Of a stretch of DNA of 64,000 nucleotides, positions 44,922 to 54,259 are shown one piece after another; the stretch's first letter is position 1, and the number at the start of each line of letters is the position of its first letter. This stretch comes from Akkermansiaceae bacterium UBA956 (GTDB taxonomy: Bacteria > Verrucomicrobiota > Verrucomicrobiia > Verrucomicrobiales > Akkermansiaceae), in the NCBI GenBank assembly GCA_002293145.1, contig DBCO01000013.1, positions 1 to 64,000 of the forward strand. Direction: 5' to 3'. The notes below the pieces were generated by a model. It saw nothing but the letters and a program-made list of their open reading frames with translations. It did not search any database and had not been told where the DNA came from. The translations under genes and the position numbers were made by a program.

Positions 44922-45818
44922 TTACTTGCCCCAGCGAGCGAGCAACGTAGTAGCCATGTCGCTCGGGGTTTCGGCGACGGCGATGCCGCACTCAGCGAGA
45001 ATACGTTTCTTGGCCTCGGCGGTGTCGTCTTCGCCGCCAACGATCGCACCGGCGTGGCCCATGCGACGTCCTGGAGGAGCCGTGGATCCGGCAATGAATC
45101 CGGCGATCGGCTTTTTGCAATGCTCTTTGGCCCAACGTGCAGCTTCGACTTCCGCAGTGCCGCCGATTTCACCAATCATGATGATCGCCTCGGTCTCGGG
45201 GTCGTTGTTAAACATTTCTAACACTTCTTGGTGATTGGTGCCATTGATCGGGTCGCCACCGATGCCTACGCAGGTGCTTTGACCGTAGCCGAGTTGAGTC
45301 AATTGGAAAACAGCCTCGTAAGTGAGAGTGCCGGAACGCGATACCACACCGACGTTGCCACGCTTATGGATGTAACCAGGAGCGATGCCGATGCGGCAAC
45401 CACCGTGAGATTTTTCACCATAGCCAGGAGTCACCAGGCCGGGGCAGTTTGGACCAACAAGGCGCACGGGAAGTCCTTTGAGGGCTTCTTTGACGCGCAT
45501 CATGTCCATGACAGGAATGCCTTCGGTGATGCAAACAATCAGTTCCACGCCAGCGTCAGCTGCTTCGAGAATGGCATCGGCAGCGAATGGAGGCGGCACG
45601 AAAATCGCCGAAGCTGTGGCTCCCGTTTCGCGCGCGGCATCAGCCACGCCGTTGAAAATCGGCACGGTGTTTTCGAACAATTGACCACCTTTTCCAGGAG
45701 TAACGCCCGCGACAACTTGGGTGCCGTAAGCGAGAGACAAGGAGGCGTGGCGAGCACCAAAGCTGCCCGTGATGCCCTGAATGAGGACTTTGGTATTTTC
45801 GTTAATGAGAATGGACAT
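44922..45818 (-). CDS. sucD: Succinyl-CoA synthetase alpha subunit
   Basis: The alpha subunit binds CoA and carries the phosphohistidine of the TCA-cycle succinyl-CoA ligase. The 298 residues start SILINENTKVLIQGITGSFGARHASLSLAYGTQVVAGVTPGKGG and contain the phosphohistidine region PIAGFIAGSTAPPGRRMGHAGAI. It is separated from sucC by three short genes, all on the same strand, instead of following it directly. Confidence 0.97.
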   Translation of the reverse strand: MSILINENTKVLIQGITGSFGARHASLSLAYGTQVVAGVTPGKGGQLFENTVPIFNGVADAARETGATASAIFVPPPFAADAILEAADAGVELIVCITEGIPVMDMMRVKEALKGLPVRLVGPNCPGLVTPGYGEKSHGGCRIGIAPGYIHKRGNVGVVSRSGTLTYEAVFQLTQLGYGQSTCVGIGGDPINGTNHQEVLEMFNNDPETEAIIMIGEIGGTAEVEAARWAKEHCKKPIAGFIAGSTAPPGRRMGHAGAIVGGEDDTAEAKKRILAECGIAVAETPSDMATTLLARWGK

Positions 45819-45860
45819 GGTTCTTAAGTGTCTAGTGTGAAGGTTTGAGTGATCGGTGTG

Positions 45861-46388
45861 TTAAAAAATGAGTTTTGAGAGAACTTCGGCTGGAATGAGT
45901 TGTTGCAAATGCGGGTGCAACTCGAGCAATCGAGAGATATCAGCAATATCTTTCTGGCGCTTACTGGGACGGCGGGATGAATCGGTAAATGCGGCAATTT
46001 TTTGTGCAAGAGTATCCTCTACGCTAGCAACGCGCATGAGCATACCGTGGACATCGGCGGGAACAGAACGGGATGGAAATTCTTGGTAAAATTCAGCAGT
46101 AGTGATTTGAATGCTGACTTTCGATTGACCTTTGAGGTTGACCGAATGTGTAAATTCTTCACGACTGAATCCCAGAGACTGGAACGCCTCCACTGCGGCC
46201 TCGAGTTGTTTCGTTACGATGAAAAGATCGACATCCGCTGTCGCCATCGGTTCTTCCGCCCAGTGATTAACAGCTAGGCCGCCAAACATGCACCATGAGA
46301 TTTCCCGATCTTCCAACGACTGTACCAGAGCGGAAACATCTTTGCTTCCTCCCATGGTTTGCCAGTCGTAGAATTGCTTTTGCGTCAT
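45861..46388 (-). CDS. Nucleotidyltransferase-like protein (AbiEii/MNT type)
   Basis: The 175-residue protein has the short nucleotidyltransferase core: FGGLAVNHWAEEPMATADVDLFI with the DxD pair, then a TLAQKIAAF helix and a SRRPSKRQKDIADISRLLE segment. This is the DUF6036/AbiEii pattern seen in abortive-infection and toxin-antitoxin modules. It lies 11 bases after the DUF5615 gene and 42 bases before sucD. It could be a third member of the neighbouring cassette or an independent gene. Confidence 0.75.
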   Translation of the reverse strand: MTQKQFYDWQTMGGSKDVSALVQSLEDREISWCMFGGLAVNHWAEEPMATADVDLFIVTKQLEAAVEAFQSLGFSREEFTHSVNLKGQSKVSIQITTAEFYQEFPSRSVPADVHGMLMRVASVEDTLAQKIAAFTDSSRRPSKRQKDIADISRLLELHPHLQQLIPAEVLSKLIF

Positions 46389-46399
46389 CAGTTTGGGTT

Positions 46400-46789
46400 T
46401 TATGATTCGTTTGTTTTTGTGGAACTCGGAAAAGGCAGGACGCGCACACGATGCTTGCGCGGTGATATAGTCACCAACGCTCCAGCGGCAAGTTCATTAT
46501 TTACAAAGCGTAATAACGAAGTTACTGCATCGCGACATTGTTGGGGATCGTTGTTTTCGAGACGAATCTGAATCACACTAGGTTTCGTAGCCCCAGTGTA
46601 TTGTAAAATATCACCAAAATCTAAATCTTGGGTGACAATTACGCAATCATGATTACGAGCGTATTCAATGATCGATAAATCCGAATCATTTCCTCGACCT
46701 ACTTCACTCCAATGCAAAGCGCTGCAATCATCAAATGTCAGCATTTCACGCCATGCGGGAGGAAGATTCATGTCGATCAGAAAAATCAT
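46400..46789 (-). CDS. DUF5615 PIN-like toxin
   Basis: The 129-residue protein begins MIFLIDMNLPPAW (acidic Asp of the PIN-like site), continues with HWSEVGRGNDSDLSIIEYARNHDCVIVTQDLDFGDI and matches the DUF5615 pattern, a PIN-fold relative used as the toxin of VapC-like pairs. Its ATG overlaps the stop of the DUF433 gene by four bases (ATGA). RNase activity is assumed from fold similarity only. Confidence 0.85.
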   Translation of the reverse strand: MIFLIDMNLPPAWREMLTFDDCSALHWSEVGRGNDSDLSIIEYARNHDCVIVTQDLDFGDILQYTGATKPSVIQIRLENNDPQQCRDAVTSLLRFVNNELAAGALVTISPRKHRVRVLPFPSSTKTNES

Positions 46790-47037
46790 GAAGCAAGCGG
46801 AACTTCTAGATCAAAGGAGTGTGATGACACAGCCCAAGCGGCATATTCCAAAGCGGCTGAGATATCTTCTTTTTCAAGGTAAGGATACAACTCAAGCAAA
46901 CGATCTTGGCTCATGCCGCCCGATAAATTTCCCAGGATCGAACCAACCGTGACGCGCAAATCACGGATACACGGCTTACCGCCCATGATCTCGGGATCAA
47001 AGCTGATTCGTTCGTTTCCTGCGAAATGTCTGGTCAT
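46786..47037 (-). CDS. DUF433 antitoxin
   Basis: The 83-residue protein contains ISFDPEIMGGKPCIRDLRVTVGSILGNLSGG and a LYPYLEKEDISAALEYAAW helix, the DUF433 signature, usually paired with DUF5615 toxins. It lies 18 bases after the sucC stop and overlaps the toxin gene. The cassette therefore sits within the sucC to sucD interval. Confidence 0.88.
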   Translation of the reverse strand: MTRHFAGNERISFDPEIMGGKPCIRDLRVTVGSILGNLSGGMSQDRLLELYPYLEKEDISAALEYAAWAVSSHSFDLEVPLAS

Positions 47038-47055
47038 GTGCTTAGTATAAATGAT

Positions 47056-48237
47056 TCAGCCGACAAGTGCGACGATTTTTTGTGCAGCATCGGCCATGGT
47101 GCTGGCGGCGGTGATGTTAATGCCGCTGGCAGCCAAGGTGGCTTTGCCTGCATCGACGTTGTTGCCTTCCAGACGAACGACCAAAGGAATCGGCAGACCG
47201 GTTTCTTTCGCTGCCGCGACAACACCTTCCGCAATAACGTTGCAGTCCATGATGCCACCGAAGATGTTGATCATGATACCTTTGACGTTTGGATCGCCGA
47301 GGATGATCTTGAAGGCGGCAGAAACTTGTTCCTTAGATGCGCCACCGCCCACGTCGAGGAAGTTGGCTGGTTCACCACCGTAGTGTTGGATGATGTCCAT
47401 GGTTGCCATGGCGAGACCTGCGCCGTTGACAAGGCATGCAATATTTCCATCGAGACCGATGTAGTTGAGGTCATACTCAGAGGCCGCAACTTCGCGAGGA
47501 TCTTCTTCCTCTTTGTCGCGCATGGCGACGATGTCAGGATGGCGATAGAGTGCGTTGTCATCGAAGCCGAACTTGGCATCGAGCGCGAGCACACGGCCAT
47601 CAGGCGTGGTGACAAGCGGGTTGATTTCGAGCATCGAGCAATCGCACTGAATGAAGAGCTTGTAGAGATTGCCAAGGAGCTTGGCGAATTGTTTGGCGTT
47701 GTCGCCTTCGAGACCGAGAGCGGCGGTAATTTTCCGCACTTCGTAGGCTTGCAGGCCGAGCAGTGGATGAATGAATTGACGAACGATTTTTTCGGGAGTG
47801 TTGTGCGCGACGTCTTCGATGTTCATACCGCCTTCGGTGGAAGCAACAATAACAGGACGGCAGGTGGCGCGATCCATCAAGATGGCGAGATAATATTCAT
47901 GCGTAATGTCCACGGCCTCAGCCACCATCACCTTGCGCACCAAGCGACCTGCTTCGCCTGTTTGCAAGGTAACGAGTGTTTCGTTGAGCATTTTTCCTGC
48001 GTATTCGGCGGCTTGCTCAGGGGACTCGATCAAATGCACCCCACCTTGGAAGCCATTCTTGAAGTGACCTTTACCACGACCACCGGCATGGACCTGAGCT
48101 TTGATAACAAGCTTAGCACCAGCAAACTCGCGGGCCGCAGCAGCCGCTTCTTCGGGTGTGGAGGCAACTTTTCCTTTCGGACTAGGGACTTGGAAGCGGT
48201 CAAATAGCTCTTTGGCCTGATATTCGTGGATATTCAT
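47056..48237 (-). CDS. sucC: Succinyl-CoA synthetase beta subunit
   Basis: The beta subunit binds the nucleotide and succinate. The 393-residue protein has an ATP-grasp N-domain (NIHEYQAKELFDRFQVPSPKG, KAQVHAGGRGKGHFKNG) and a C-terminal CoA-ligase domain (NFLDVGGGASKEQVSAAFKIIL, INIFGGIMDCNVIAEG). It is the promoter-proximal gene of the operon that continues through the toxin-antitoxin insert to sucD. Confidence 0.97.
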   Translation of the reverse strand: MNIHEYQAKELFDRFQVPSPKGKVASTPEEAAAAAREFAGAKLVIKAQVHAGGRGKGHFKNGFQGGVHLIESPEQAAEYAGKMLNETLVTLQTGEAGRLVRKVMVAEAVDITHEYYLAILMDRATCRPVIVASTEGGMNIEDVAHNTPEKIVRQFIHPLLGLQAYEVRKITAALGLEGDNAKQFAKLLGNLYKLFIQCDCSMLEINPLVTTPDGRVLALDAKFGFDDNALYRHPDIVAMRDKEEEDPREVAASEYDLNYIGLDGNIACLVNGAGLAMATMDIIQHYGGEPANFLDVGGGASKEQVSAAFKIILGDPNVKGIMINIFGGIMDCNVIAEGVVAAAKETGLPIPLVVRLEGNNVDAGKATLAASGINITAASTMADAAQKIVALVG

Positions 48238-48445
48238 AAAATTTTCGGTGCGCTTGCGCGCGAAAAACTAGGGAGACAGGCGGAATCGGTCAAGATTTGT
48301 CGGCGATTTCTTCGAAAAATTACCAAAATCATGGGAATCGGAGTTTTCAGATCGATTTCACGCATGACAGGATGCTGCGAGCAGACGCGCAAGCAATAGT
48401 TGCCTTTTTGGCATGTTTCGTGTTCACTCTTGTTCATCCACGATT

Positions 48446-49846
48446 ATGCAACCACGCACCAAATTTATCTGCACCCTCGGCCCCGCAACAGAATCTGAAG
48501 AAACCATCGGCGCGCTGATGGACGTCGGTGCCGATGTATTTCGCCTCAACATGTCCCACGCCAAGCACGAGTGGGCACGGGAAATGGCTCGCCGCGTGCG
48601 CAAGCAAGCCAAAGATCGCAATGCTCACATTGCCGTGCTTTTCGATCTCACAGGGCCCTCGATCCGCACCGGTGATCTCGCACAACCATACGAACTCAAA
48701 GAAGGTGACCTTGTCGAATTTCGTAAAGTTGACGCGACTGCTACCATTCCCCTTTCCACGACTGTCAACTATGGAGGCTTGATGGATGATGTTAGTGAGG
48801 GCAACACTCTCGTCGTCGACAATGGCGCGATGCTAATGTTGATCAAAAGCGTGCGACCCGACTCGATCACCTGCGAGGTTAAAACTCCCGGCAAACTGGG
48901 CTCGCGCCGACACATCAACTTGCCAGGTGTTCGCCTCAACCTCCCTGCCCTAACGGAAAAAGACCACACGGATTTGGCTCTCGCCGTCGAGTGTGAGGCA
49001 GATTTTGTGGCGGGCTCTTTCGTGCGCGATGCCGCCCACGTGCGCGAACTGCGCACTGCGATGGAAAAACTGGAAGGCAGCGCGCAAATCGTCGCGAAAA
49101 TCGAGGACCAAGAAGCGATCCGCAACATCGACTCGATCATCCAAGCAACTGACGTTATCATGATCGCACGCGGCGACCTAGGTGTCGAAGTTGAATTTGA
49201 AGAGCTGCCCATCTTGCAACGCCGCATCGTTCGCCGTTGTCACGAGCTGGGACGTCGTGTGATCGTGGCAACGCAGTTGTTAGAGTCGATGATCACCAAT
49301 CCCACGCCAACCCGCGCTGAGGTGACCGATGTTTCTAATGCTACCTTTGAAGAAGCTGACGCCTTGATGCTCTCGGGCGAAACATCCGTCGGAGCCTATC
49401 CGATTCGCTGCATGGAAGCTTTTGTGCGCATCGCATCTCGCATCGAACGCAGTGGTGGACTAGGTTATGCCGAACACGCGATCTTGCGCGATGAGCGTCA
49501 GAAAACATGTCGTGCCGCAGTGATCCTCGCCGACTCACTGCCGGGAGCTTGTTTGATTGTGCTGACTCGTCGCGGCATCGTTGCCAACCACACCGCGCTG
49601 CTACGTCCGCGCACACCGCTCTACGCCTTTTCCCCCAAAGAACGCGTCTGCCGTCAACTTGCTTTGTCGCGTGGCGTCACCGCATTTCAGTTAGCCTTTT
49701 CGCCAACCATCGACGAGACGATCCAACGCGCCGCGGAAATCATGCGCGAAAATAACCTCGCGCAACCCGGCACACCGATCGTCATTGTGTCTGACATGCT
49801 CTCCGATCACTTCACCGCGAATTCGATTCTCTTGTATCATGCGTAA
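48446..49846 (+). CDS. pyk: Pyruvate kinase
   Basis: Pyruvate kinase makes pyruvate and ATP from phosphoenolpyruvate. The 466-residue protein starts QPRTKFICTLGPATESEETIG and has the conserved blocks FRLNMSHAKHEW, IVAKIEDQEAIRN, MIARGDLGVEV and the C-domain LSGETSVGAYP. The ATG at 48446 is used because conserved sequence begins there. Confidence 0.96.
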   Translation: MQPRTKFICTLGPATESEETIGALMDVGADVFRLNMSHAKHEWAREMARRVRKQAKDRNAHIAVLFDLTGPSIRTGDLAQPYELKEGDLVEFRKVDATATIPLSTTVNYGGLMDDVSEGNTLVVDNGAMLMLIKSVRPDSITCEVKTPGKLGSRRHINLPGVRLNLPALTEKDHTDLALAVECEADFVAGSFVRDAAHVRELRTAMEKLEGSAQIVAKIEDQEAIRNIDSIIQATDVIMIARGDLGVEVEFEELPILQRRIVRRCHELGRRVIVATQLLESMITNPTPTRAEVTDVSNATFEEADALMLSGETSVGAYPIRCMEAFVRIASRIERSGGLGYAEHAILRDERQKTCRAAVILADSLPGACLIVLTRRGIVANHTALLRPRTPLYAFSPKERVCRQLALSRGVTAFQLAFSPTIDETIQRAAEIMRENNLAQPGTPIVIVSDMLSDHFTANSILLYHA

Positions 49847-49899
49847 GGATTAAGATCGGCTCAATTTGTCCGATCCTTCCGATCATTTCGCATCTCTCC

Positions 49900-51258
49900 A
49901 TGTCCGATCTCTTCCATCAACCCAAGCCGCAGAACCCGCACAACGAGCCGCTCGCCTCGCGCATGCGGCCGCAGCATCTTGACGAGATCGCTGGCCAACA
50001 GCACATTCTTGCTCCGGGAAAATTACTCCGTCGTGCCATCGAGTCCGATCGCTTCACCTCACTAATTTTTTACGGTCCTCCAGGTACGGGAAAAACCACG
50101 CTCGCCACCGTCATCGCACGCATGACGGGATCACGCTTCGAGTCGCTCAACGGAGTGGAATCGAATGTCGCCGAGATCCGCGCGAAGATCGATCAAGCCA
50201 AGCACTACCGCGACATTCGCCAACAGACGACGATTTTGTTTATCGATGAAATCCATCGCTTTAACAAATCGCAGCAAGATGTCCTACTGCCACACATCGA
50301 ACGCGGAGCCATTCGTTTCATAGGTGCCACCACGCACAATCCGTTCTTTCACATCAATTCACCGCTGACATCGCGCTCACAGATTTTTCAACTCGAACCC
50401 GTCAGCACCGCCGAACTGATGCCTGTGTTGCAGCGAGCGATCAGCGATCGCGAACGCGGACTCGGACATTTTCCGCTGGTCATCGAAGACAAAGCCCTGC
50501 ATCACATTGCCGAAAAATCCGACGGCGATGTGCGCAAAGCACTCACAGCTTTGGAGCTAGCGATACTCACCACTCCTGCGGACGCCGATGGCAAGATTCA
50601 TTTATCGTTAGAAGTCGCCGAGGAATCGATTCAGAAAAAATCCATCGCCTACGACGAGGACAATCATTACGATACCATTTCCGCATTCATCAAATCCATC
50701 CGTGGCTCCGATCCCGATGCCGCCTTGTATTGGCTCGCCAAAATGCTACACGCCGGTGAAGATCCTCGCTTCATTTCTCGTCGACTCGTGATCCTCGCCA
50801 GCGAAGATGTAGGCCTCGCCGATCCTGCCGCGCTGCGCATCGCCATCGATGCGCATCACGCACTCGAATTCATCGGCATGCCCGAAGGTCGCATTCCCCT
50901 CGCCCACGCCGCCGTCTATCTCGCCGCCGCCGCGAAGTCGAACTCCGCCTACATGGGTTTGAGTCAAGCCATGGCCGATGTTGCCAACGGTCGCACACTT
51001 GCCGTGCCTCAACACCTTCGCACCAAGAGTCGAAAATCCCTCGCCTCACGCTCCGGCACACAAGACTCAGAGCTCGAGTATCTCTACAGCCACGACTATC
51101 CCGAGAACTACGTGCCCCAAGCTTATTTGCCCGAAGGTAAAACCTACTATAACCCTAGTAGTAATGGTCACGAACGAAAAATCAAAGAACGTCTCGATTT
51201 TCTCAGAGCCCAATTTGAAGCCCATCAAAAATCGATTTCACCGAGTGAACTTCAGTAG
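49900..51258 (+). CDS. rarA: Replication-associated recombination protein A (RarA/MgsA)
   Basis: The 452-residue AAA+ ATPase has Walker A GPPGTGKTTLA, Walker B LFIDEIHRFNKSQQD and sensor motif FIGATTHNP. The C-terminal oligomerisation part contains SRRLVILASEDVGLADP and the end block KTYYNPSSNGHE. RarA acts at stalled replication forks with SSB. It is convergent with the sulfatase gene, 14 bases apart. Confidence 0.93.
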   Translation: MSDLFHQPKPQNPHNEPLASRMRPQHLDEIAGQQHILAPGKLLRRAIESDRFTSLIFYGPPGTGKTTLATVIARMTGSRFESLNGVESNVAEIRAKIDQAKHYRDIRQQTTILFIDEIHRFNKSQQDVLLPHIERGAIRFIGATTHNPFFHINSPLTSRSQIFQLEPVSTAELMPVLQRAISDRERGLGHFPLVIEDKALHHIAEKSDGDVRKALTALELAILTTPADADGKIHLSLEVAEESIQKKSIAYDEDNHYDTISAFIKSIRGSDPDAALYWLAKMLHAGEDPRFISRRLVILASEDVGLADPAALRIAIDAHHALEFIGMPEGRIPLAHAAVYLAAAAKSNSAYMGLSQAMADVANGRTLAVPQHLRTKSRKSLASRSGTQDSELEYLYSHDYPENYVPQAYLPEGKTYYNPSSNGHERKIKERLDFLRAQFEAHQKSISPSELQ

Positions 51259-51272
51259 AAGATCGATCAACA

Positions 51273-52754
51273 TCATGAGTCGCTTTCACGAATCCGCTTC
51301 AACTCCGCCTTGAGCTCTGTGACTTTCTCAGGATGCTCGTCTGCGAGATTCTTTTTCTGGGTAATATCGTTTTTCAAATCATAAAGCTCCACGGACTGCT
51401 TGTTATCAGCGGGCATTTGATGTTTCGCAATCCAGTTTTTGGGAGCTGCCTGTCCCCCAAATCCATGGACAGCATCGATCAACACCCAGTCGCCTTTGCG
51501 CACTGCGTAGTTTTTTGGATGCGTATTATGCACCATCGAACTACGCGGCGGCGTTGCGTCTTTGGCTGTGAGGAATGCATGGAAGCTCTGAGAATCAATT
51601 GCTGTTTTTGCAGGTAATGAAAATTTTGTTAGACTCGCAAATGTCGCCATCAAATCAATTTGCGAAATCAAGACATCCGAGACCGAGCCCGGCTTGATGA
51701 CTCCAGGCCAGCTTATCAGGAAAGGCACATGATGACCTCCTTCGTAAATATCGCGCTTCAAGCCGCGAAATGGAGCTGCTGACCAGTGATCGAATTTTTC
51801 ATCGCGTGCGTAAGCATAGTGTTCTGGGCCATTGTCAGCACTAAAAATCACAATCGTATTTTCGGCAAATCCATGATCGCGGAGGGCCTGCAAAATTTGC
51901 CCACAACTGTCATCCGTCTGCACCACAAAATCGCCAAAGGCACCTGCCTTTGATTTGCCGTCAAATTCATCGTTTGGGATGATCGGAGCGTGTGGAGAGG
52001 GAAGCGGAAAGAAAAGAAAAAACGGCTGCGTCTTACCCTTGCGGGAGCGAACATAATCGACAGCCTTTTGCGTCAGAGTCGGCAACACTTGATAGGGATC
52101 CCAGCCTTTCACGCCAGGGCCTGGACGACACTCCCAATTCCCTTCTTTCGGCTTGCCGGGAAATGTCTGATAGGTCATATCCGGAGCTTTCACCAATCGA
52201 TCATTTTCGATCCATGCGTAAGGCGGAAAATTGATGACGTTATCGCCAAAGTAGTAATCGAACCCATGATCCAAAGGACCACCGAGAAAGGGTTTGGTCC
52301 AATCGTAGTCGGTATGCTTGATCGAATTTTTCGGCGCACCATCCTTGCGGATGCCATCCCAATCAAAGCCCAAATGCCATTTGCCAATGACAGCCGTGGC
52401 ATAACCTTGCTGGCGCAACATCAGCGGCAGGGTAAGTTGATTTTTCTGAAACATCGAGCCATCGAACGAATTCGCAATGTTATGAAATTCACGCCAATGA
52501 TAGCGACCCGTGAGCATCGCATAGCGCGATGGCGTGCAGACTCCCGAGGAGCTGTGACCATTGGTAAAGCGCATGCCTTCTTGGGCCAATTGATCGAGAT
52601 GGGGCGTGGGGATTTTCGAGTGGGGATTGTTCGCACCGAGATCGCCAAAACCCATGTCATCGGCATAAAGAATGACGATATTGGGCTTCACTGATACTTC
52701 AGCATACAAGGGCAAAAAGCAAGCAACCAGTGCGAGGATAGAAATAATTTTCAT
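51273..52754 (-). CDS. Arylsulfatase, secreted
   Basis: The 493-residue type I sulfatase has a signal peptide (1-18, ending LYA), the metal motif NIVILYADDMGFGDLG and the formylglycine motif CTPSRYAMLTG (Cys73). HDHGF-like and SADNGPE segments later supply metal ligands. It is the third gene of the DUF1553-DUF1501-sulfatase operon and would remove sulfate from a polysaccharide. Confidence 0.94.
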   Translation of the reverse strand: MKIISILALVACFLPLYAEVSVKPNIVILYADDMGFGDLGANNPHSKIPTPHLDQLAQEGMRFTNGHSSSGVCTPSRYAMLTGRYHWREFHNIANSFDGSMFQKNQLTLPLMLRQQGYATAVIGKWHLGFDWDGIRKDGAPKNSIKHTDYDWTKPFLGGPLDHGFDYYFGDNVINFPPYAWIENDRLVKAPDMTYQTFPGKPKEGNWECRPGPGVKGWDPYQVLPTLTQKAVDYVRSRKGKTQPFFLFFPLPSPHAPIIPNDEFDGKSKAGAFGDFVVQTDDSCGQILQALRDHGFAENTIVIFSADNGPEHYAYARDEKFDHWSAAPFRGLKRDIYEGGHHVPFLISWPGVIKPGSVSDVLISQIDLMATFASLTKFSLPAKTAIDSQSFHAFLTAKDATPPRSSMVHNTHPKNYAVRKGDWVLIDAVHGFGGQAAPKNWIAKHQMPADNKQSVELYDLKNDITQKKNLADEHPEKVTELKAELKRIRESDS

Positions 52755-52829
52755 CGAGCAATCATGCCACTACGCATCATCCCCCTGAGTTATTTCAGAA
52801 ATGATTCCTAGCATCTATCACTAAAGTAT

Positions 52830-54257
52830 TTACGCAAGGATTTGCGTTACTACCTTGGCAGGTTCCACTCCGACGAGTTTTTGGTCGAGTCCCCGATACG
52901 GGAAAACAAAACGTTCGTGATTGAGTCCGAGTTGATTCAACATCGTCGCATGGAGATCACGCAGATGCACAGGATCACGCGTGATGTTCCAGCCGAAGTC
53001 ATCGGTCTCCCCATGCACACTTCCCGGCTTAATGCCACCACCAGCCAACCACACGGAGAAGCAACGACCATGGTGATCGCGCCCTGATGAAGCAGCTCCA
53101 AGCTGACCTTGCGAGTAAACGGTACGACCAAATTCCGCGCCCCAGATGACGAGTGTATCATCCAACAAACCGCGACGTTTCAGGTCCATGATTAGGGCGG
53201 CACTAGGCTGATCGGTATCGCGACACTGCGCGGGTAGCTGCCGAGCCAAGGCCACGTGTTGATCCCACCCGCGATGGAACAGCTGGATGAAACGCACGCC
53301 GCGTTCGGCGAGACGGCGTGCAAGCAGACAATTCGCAGCATAAGTGCCAGGCTTGCGAGATTCTTTACCATAGAGTTCAAACGTCTCCGGGCTCTCGGTG
53401 GAGAGATCGGTGAGCTCCGGCACGGAGGCTTGCATGCGAAATGCCATTTCGTATTGCTGAATTCGAGCAAAAGTTTCAGGATCACCGCTGCGCTCGCCAA
53501 ATTGTTGATTGAGCTGCGCAAGGGAATCGAGCTGCGCACGCCGATGTTCGCGCTCGATGCCGCTCGGGTTATCGAGGTAGAGGACCGGTTCAGCGCCACC
53601 GCGTAGAAGCACCCCTTGATGCTGGGAGGGCAAGAATCCACTGCCCCACAGGCGCGAAAAAATCGGTTGCCCCGGATTTTTTCCAGTGCCTTGCGAGACC
53701 AGCACCATGAATGCAGGAAGGTTGGCATTGTCAGTGCCGAGACCGTAGCTGATCCATGCACCTGCTGAGGCATTGCCGAGTTGCATTGATCCCGTATTCG
53801 CTAAGGTGATCGCAGGGTCATGATTGATCGCCTCGGTATGCATCGAGCGCACCACACAAATATCGCCGGCAATTTTTTGCGTCCATGGCAAAAGATTACT
53901 GATCCACACGCCAGCAGGACCACAGGGTTTGCCCTCGGCAAGAGGCTGCACGACAGGAAATGAAGATTGTCCCGAGGTCATGCCCGTCACGCGCTGATCG
54001 CCACGCACCGAGGGTGGTAAGTCTTTGCCATGGTGCTTGTAAAGAGAAGGCTTGCCATCAAACAAATCGATATGCGATGGCCCGCCTGACTGGAACAAAC
54101 AAATCACGCGCTTGGCCTTCGGGGCAAAGCTGCGCATCACTTGTTGTGCCGCGGCTGCGGAACACTCTTGATTCATCAATGAGGCGAGTGCCAACTGCCC
54201 AATGGCTGCGGAAGATGTGCCGAGAAATGCCCGGCGGGTGGAGAGAAACGGCGACAT
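52830..54257 (-). CDS. DUF1501 secreted protein
   Basis: The 475-residue protein has a Tat-like start (TRRAFLGTSSAAIGQLALASLM with the RR pair) and DUF1501 features: FAPKAKRVICLFQSGGPSHIDLFDGKP, RFIQLFHRGWDQH and the sulfatase-fold-related VIWGAEFGRT. It follows the DUF1553 gene after 2 bases, the usual PVC-group pairing. The function of DUF1501 is not established. Confidence 0.92.
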   Translation of the reverse strand: MSPFLSTRRAFLGTSSAAIGQLALASLMNQECSAAAAQQVMRSFAPKAKRVICLFQSGGPSHIDLFDGKPSLYKHHGKDLPPSVRGDQRVTGMTSGQSSFPVVQPLAEGKPCGPAGVWISNLLPWTQKIAGDICVVRSMHTEAINHDPAITLANTGSMQLGNASAGAWISYGLGTDNANLPAFMVLVSQGTGKNPGQPIFSRLWGSGFLPSQHQGVLLRGGAEPVLYLDNPSGIEREHRRAQLDSLAQLNQQFGERSGDPETFARIQQYEMAFRMQASVPELTDLSTESPETFELYGKESRKPGTYAANCLLARRLAERGVRFIQLFHRGWDQHVALARQLPAQCRDTDQPSAALIMDLKRRGLLDDTLVIWGAEFGRTVYSQGQLGAASSGRDHHGRCFSVWLAGGGIKPGSVHGETDDFGWNITRDPVHLRDLHATMLNQLGLNHERFVFPYRGLDQKLVGVEPAKVVTQILA

Positions 54258-54259
54258 GA

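Noticed and set aside
47026..48207. A 393-codon frame on the plus strand opposite sucC
   Set aside because: It is the antisense shadow of sucC and has no recognisable domain; sucC conservation explains the open frame.
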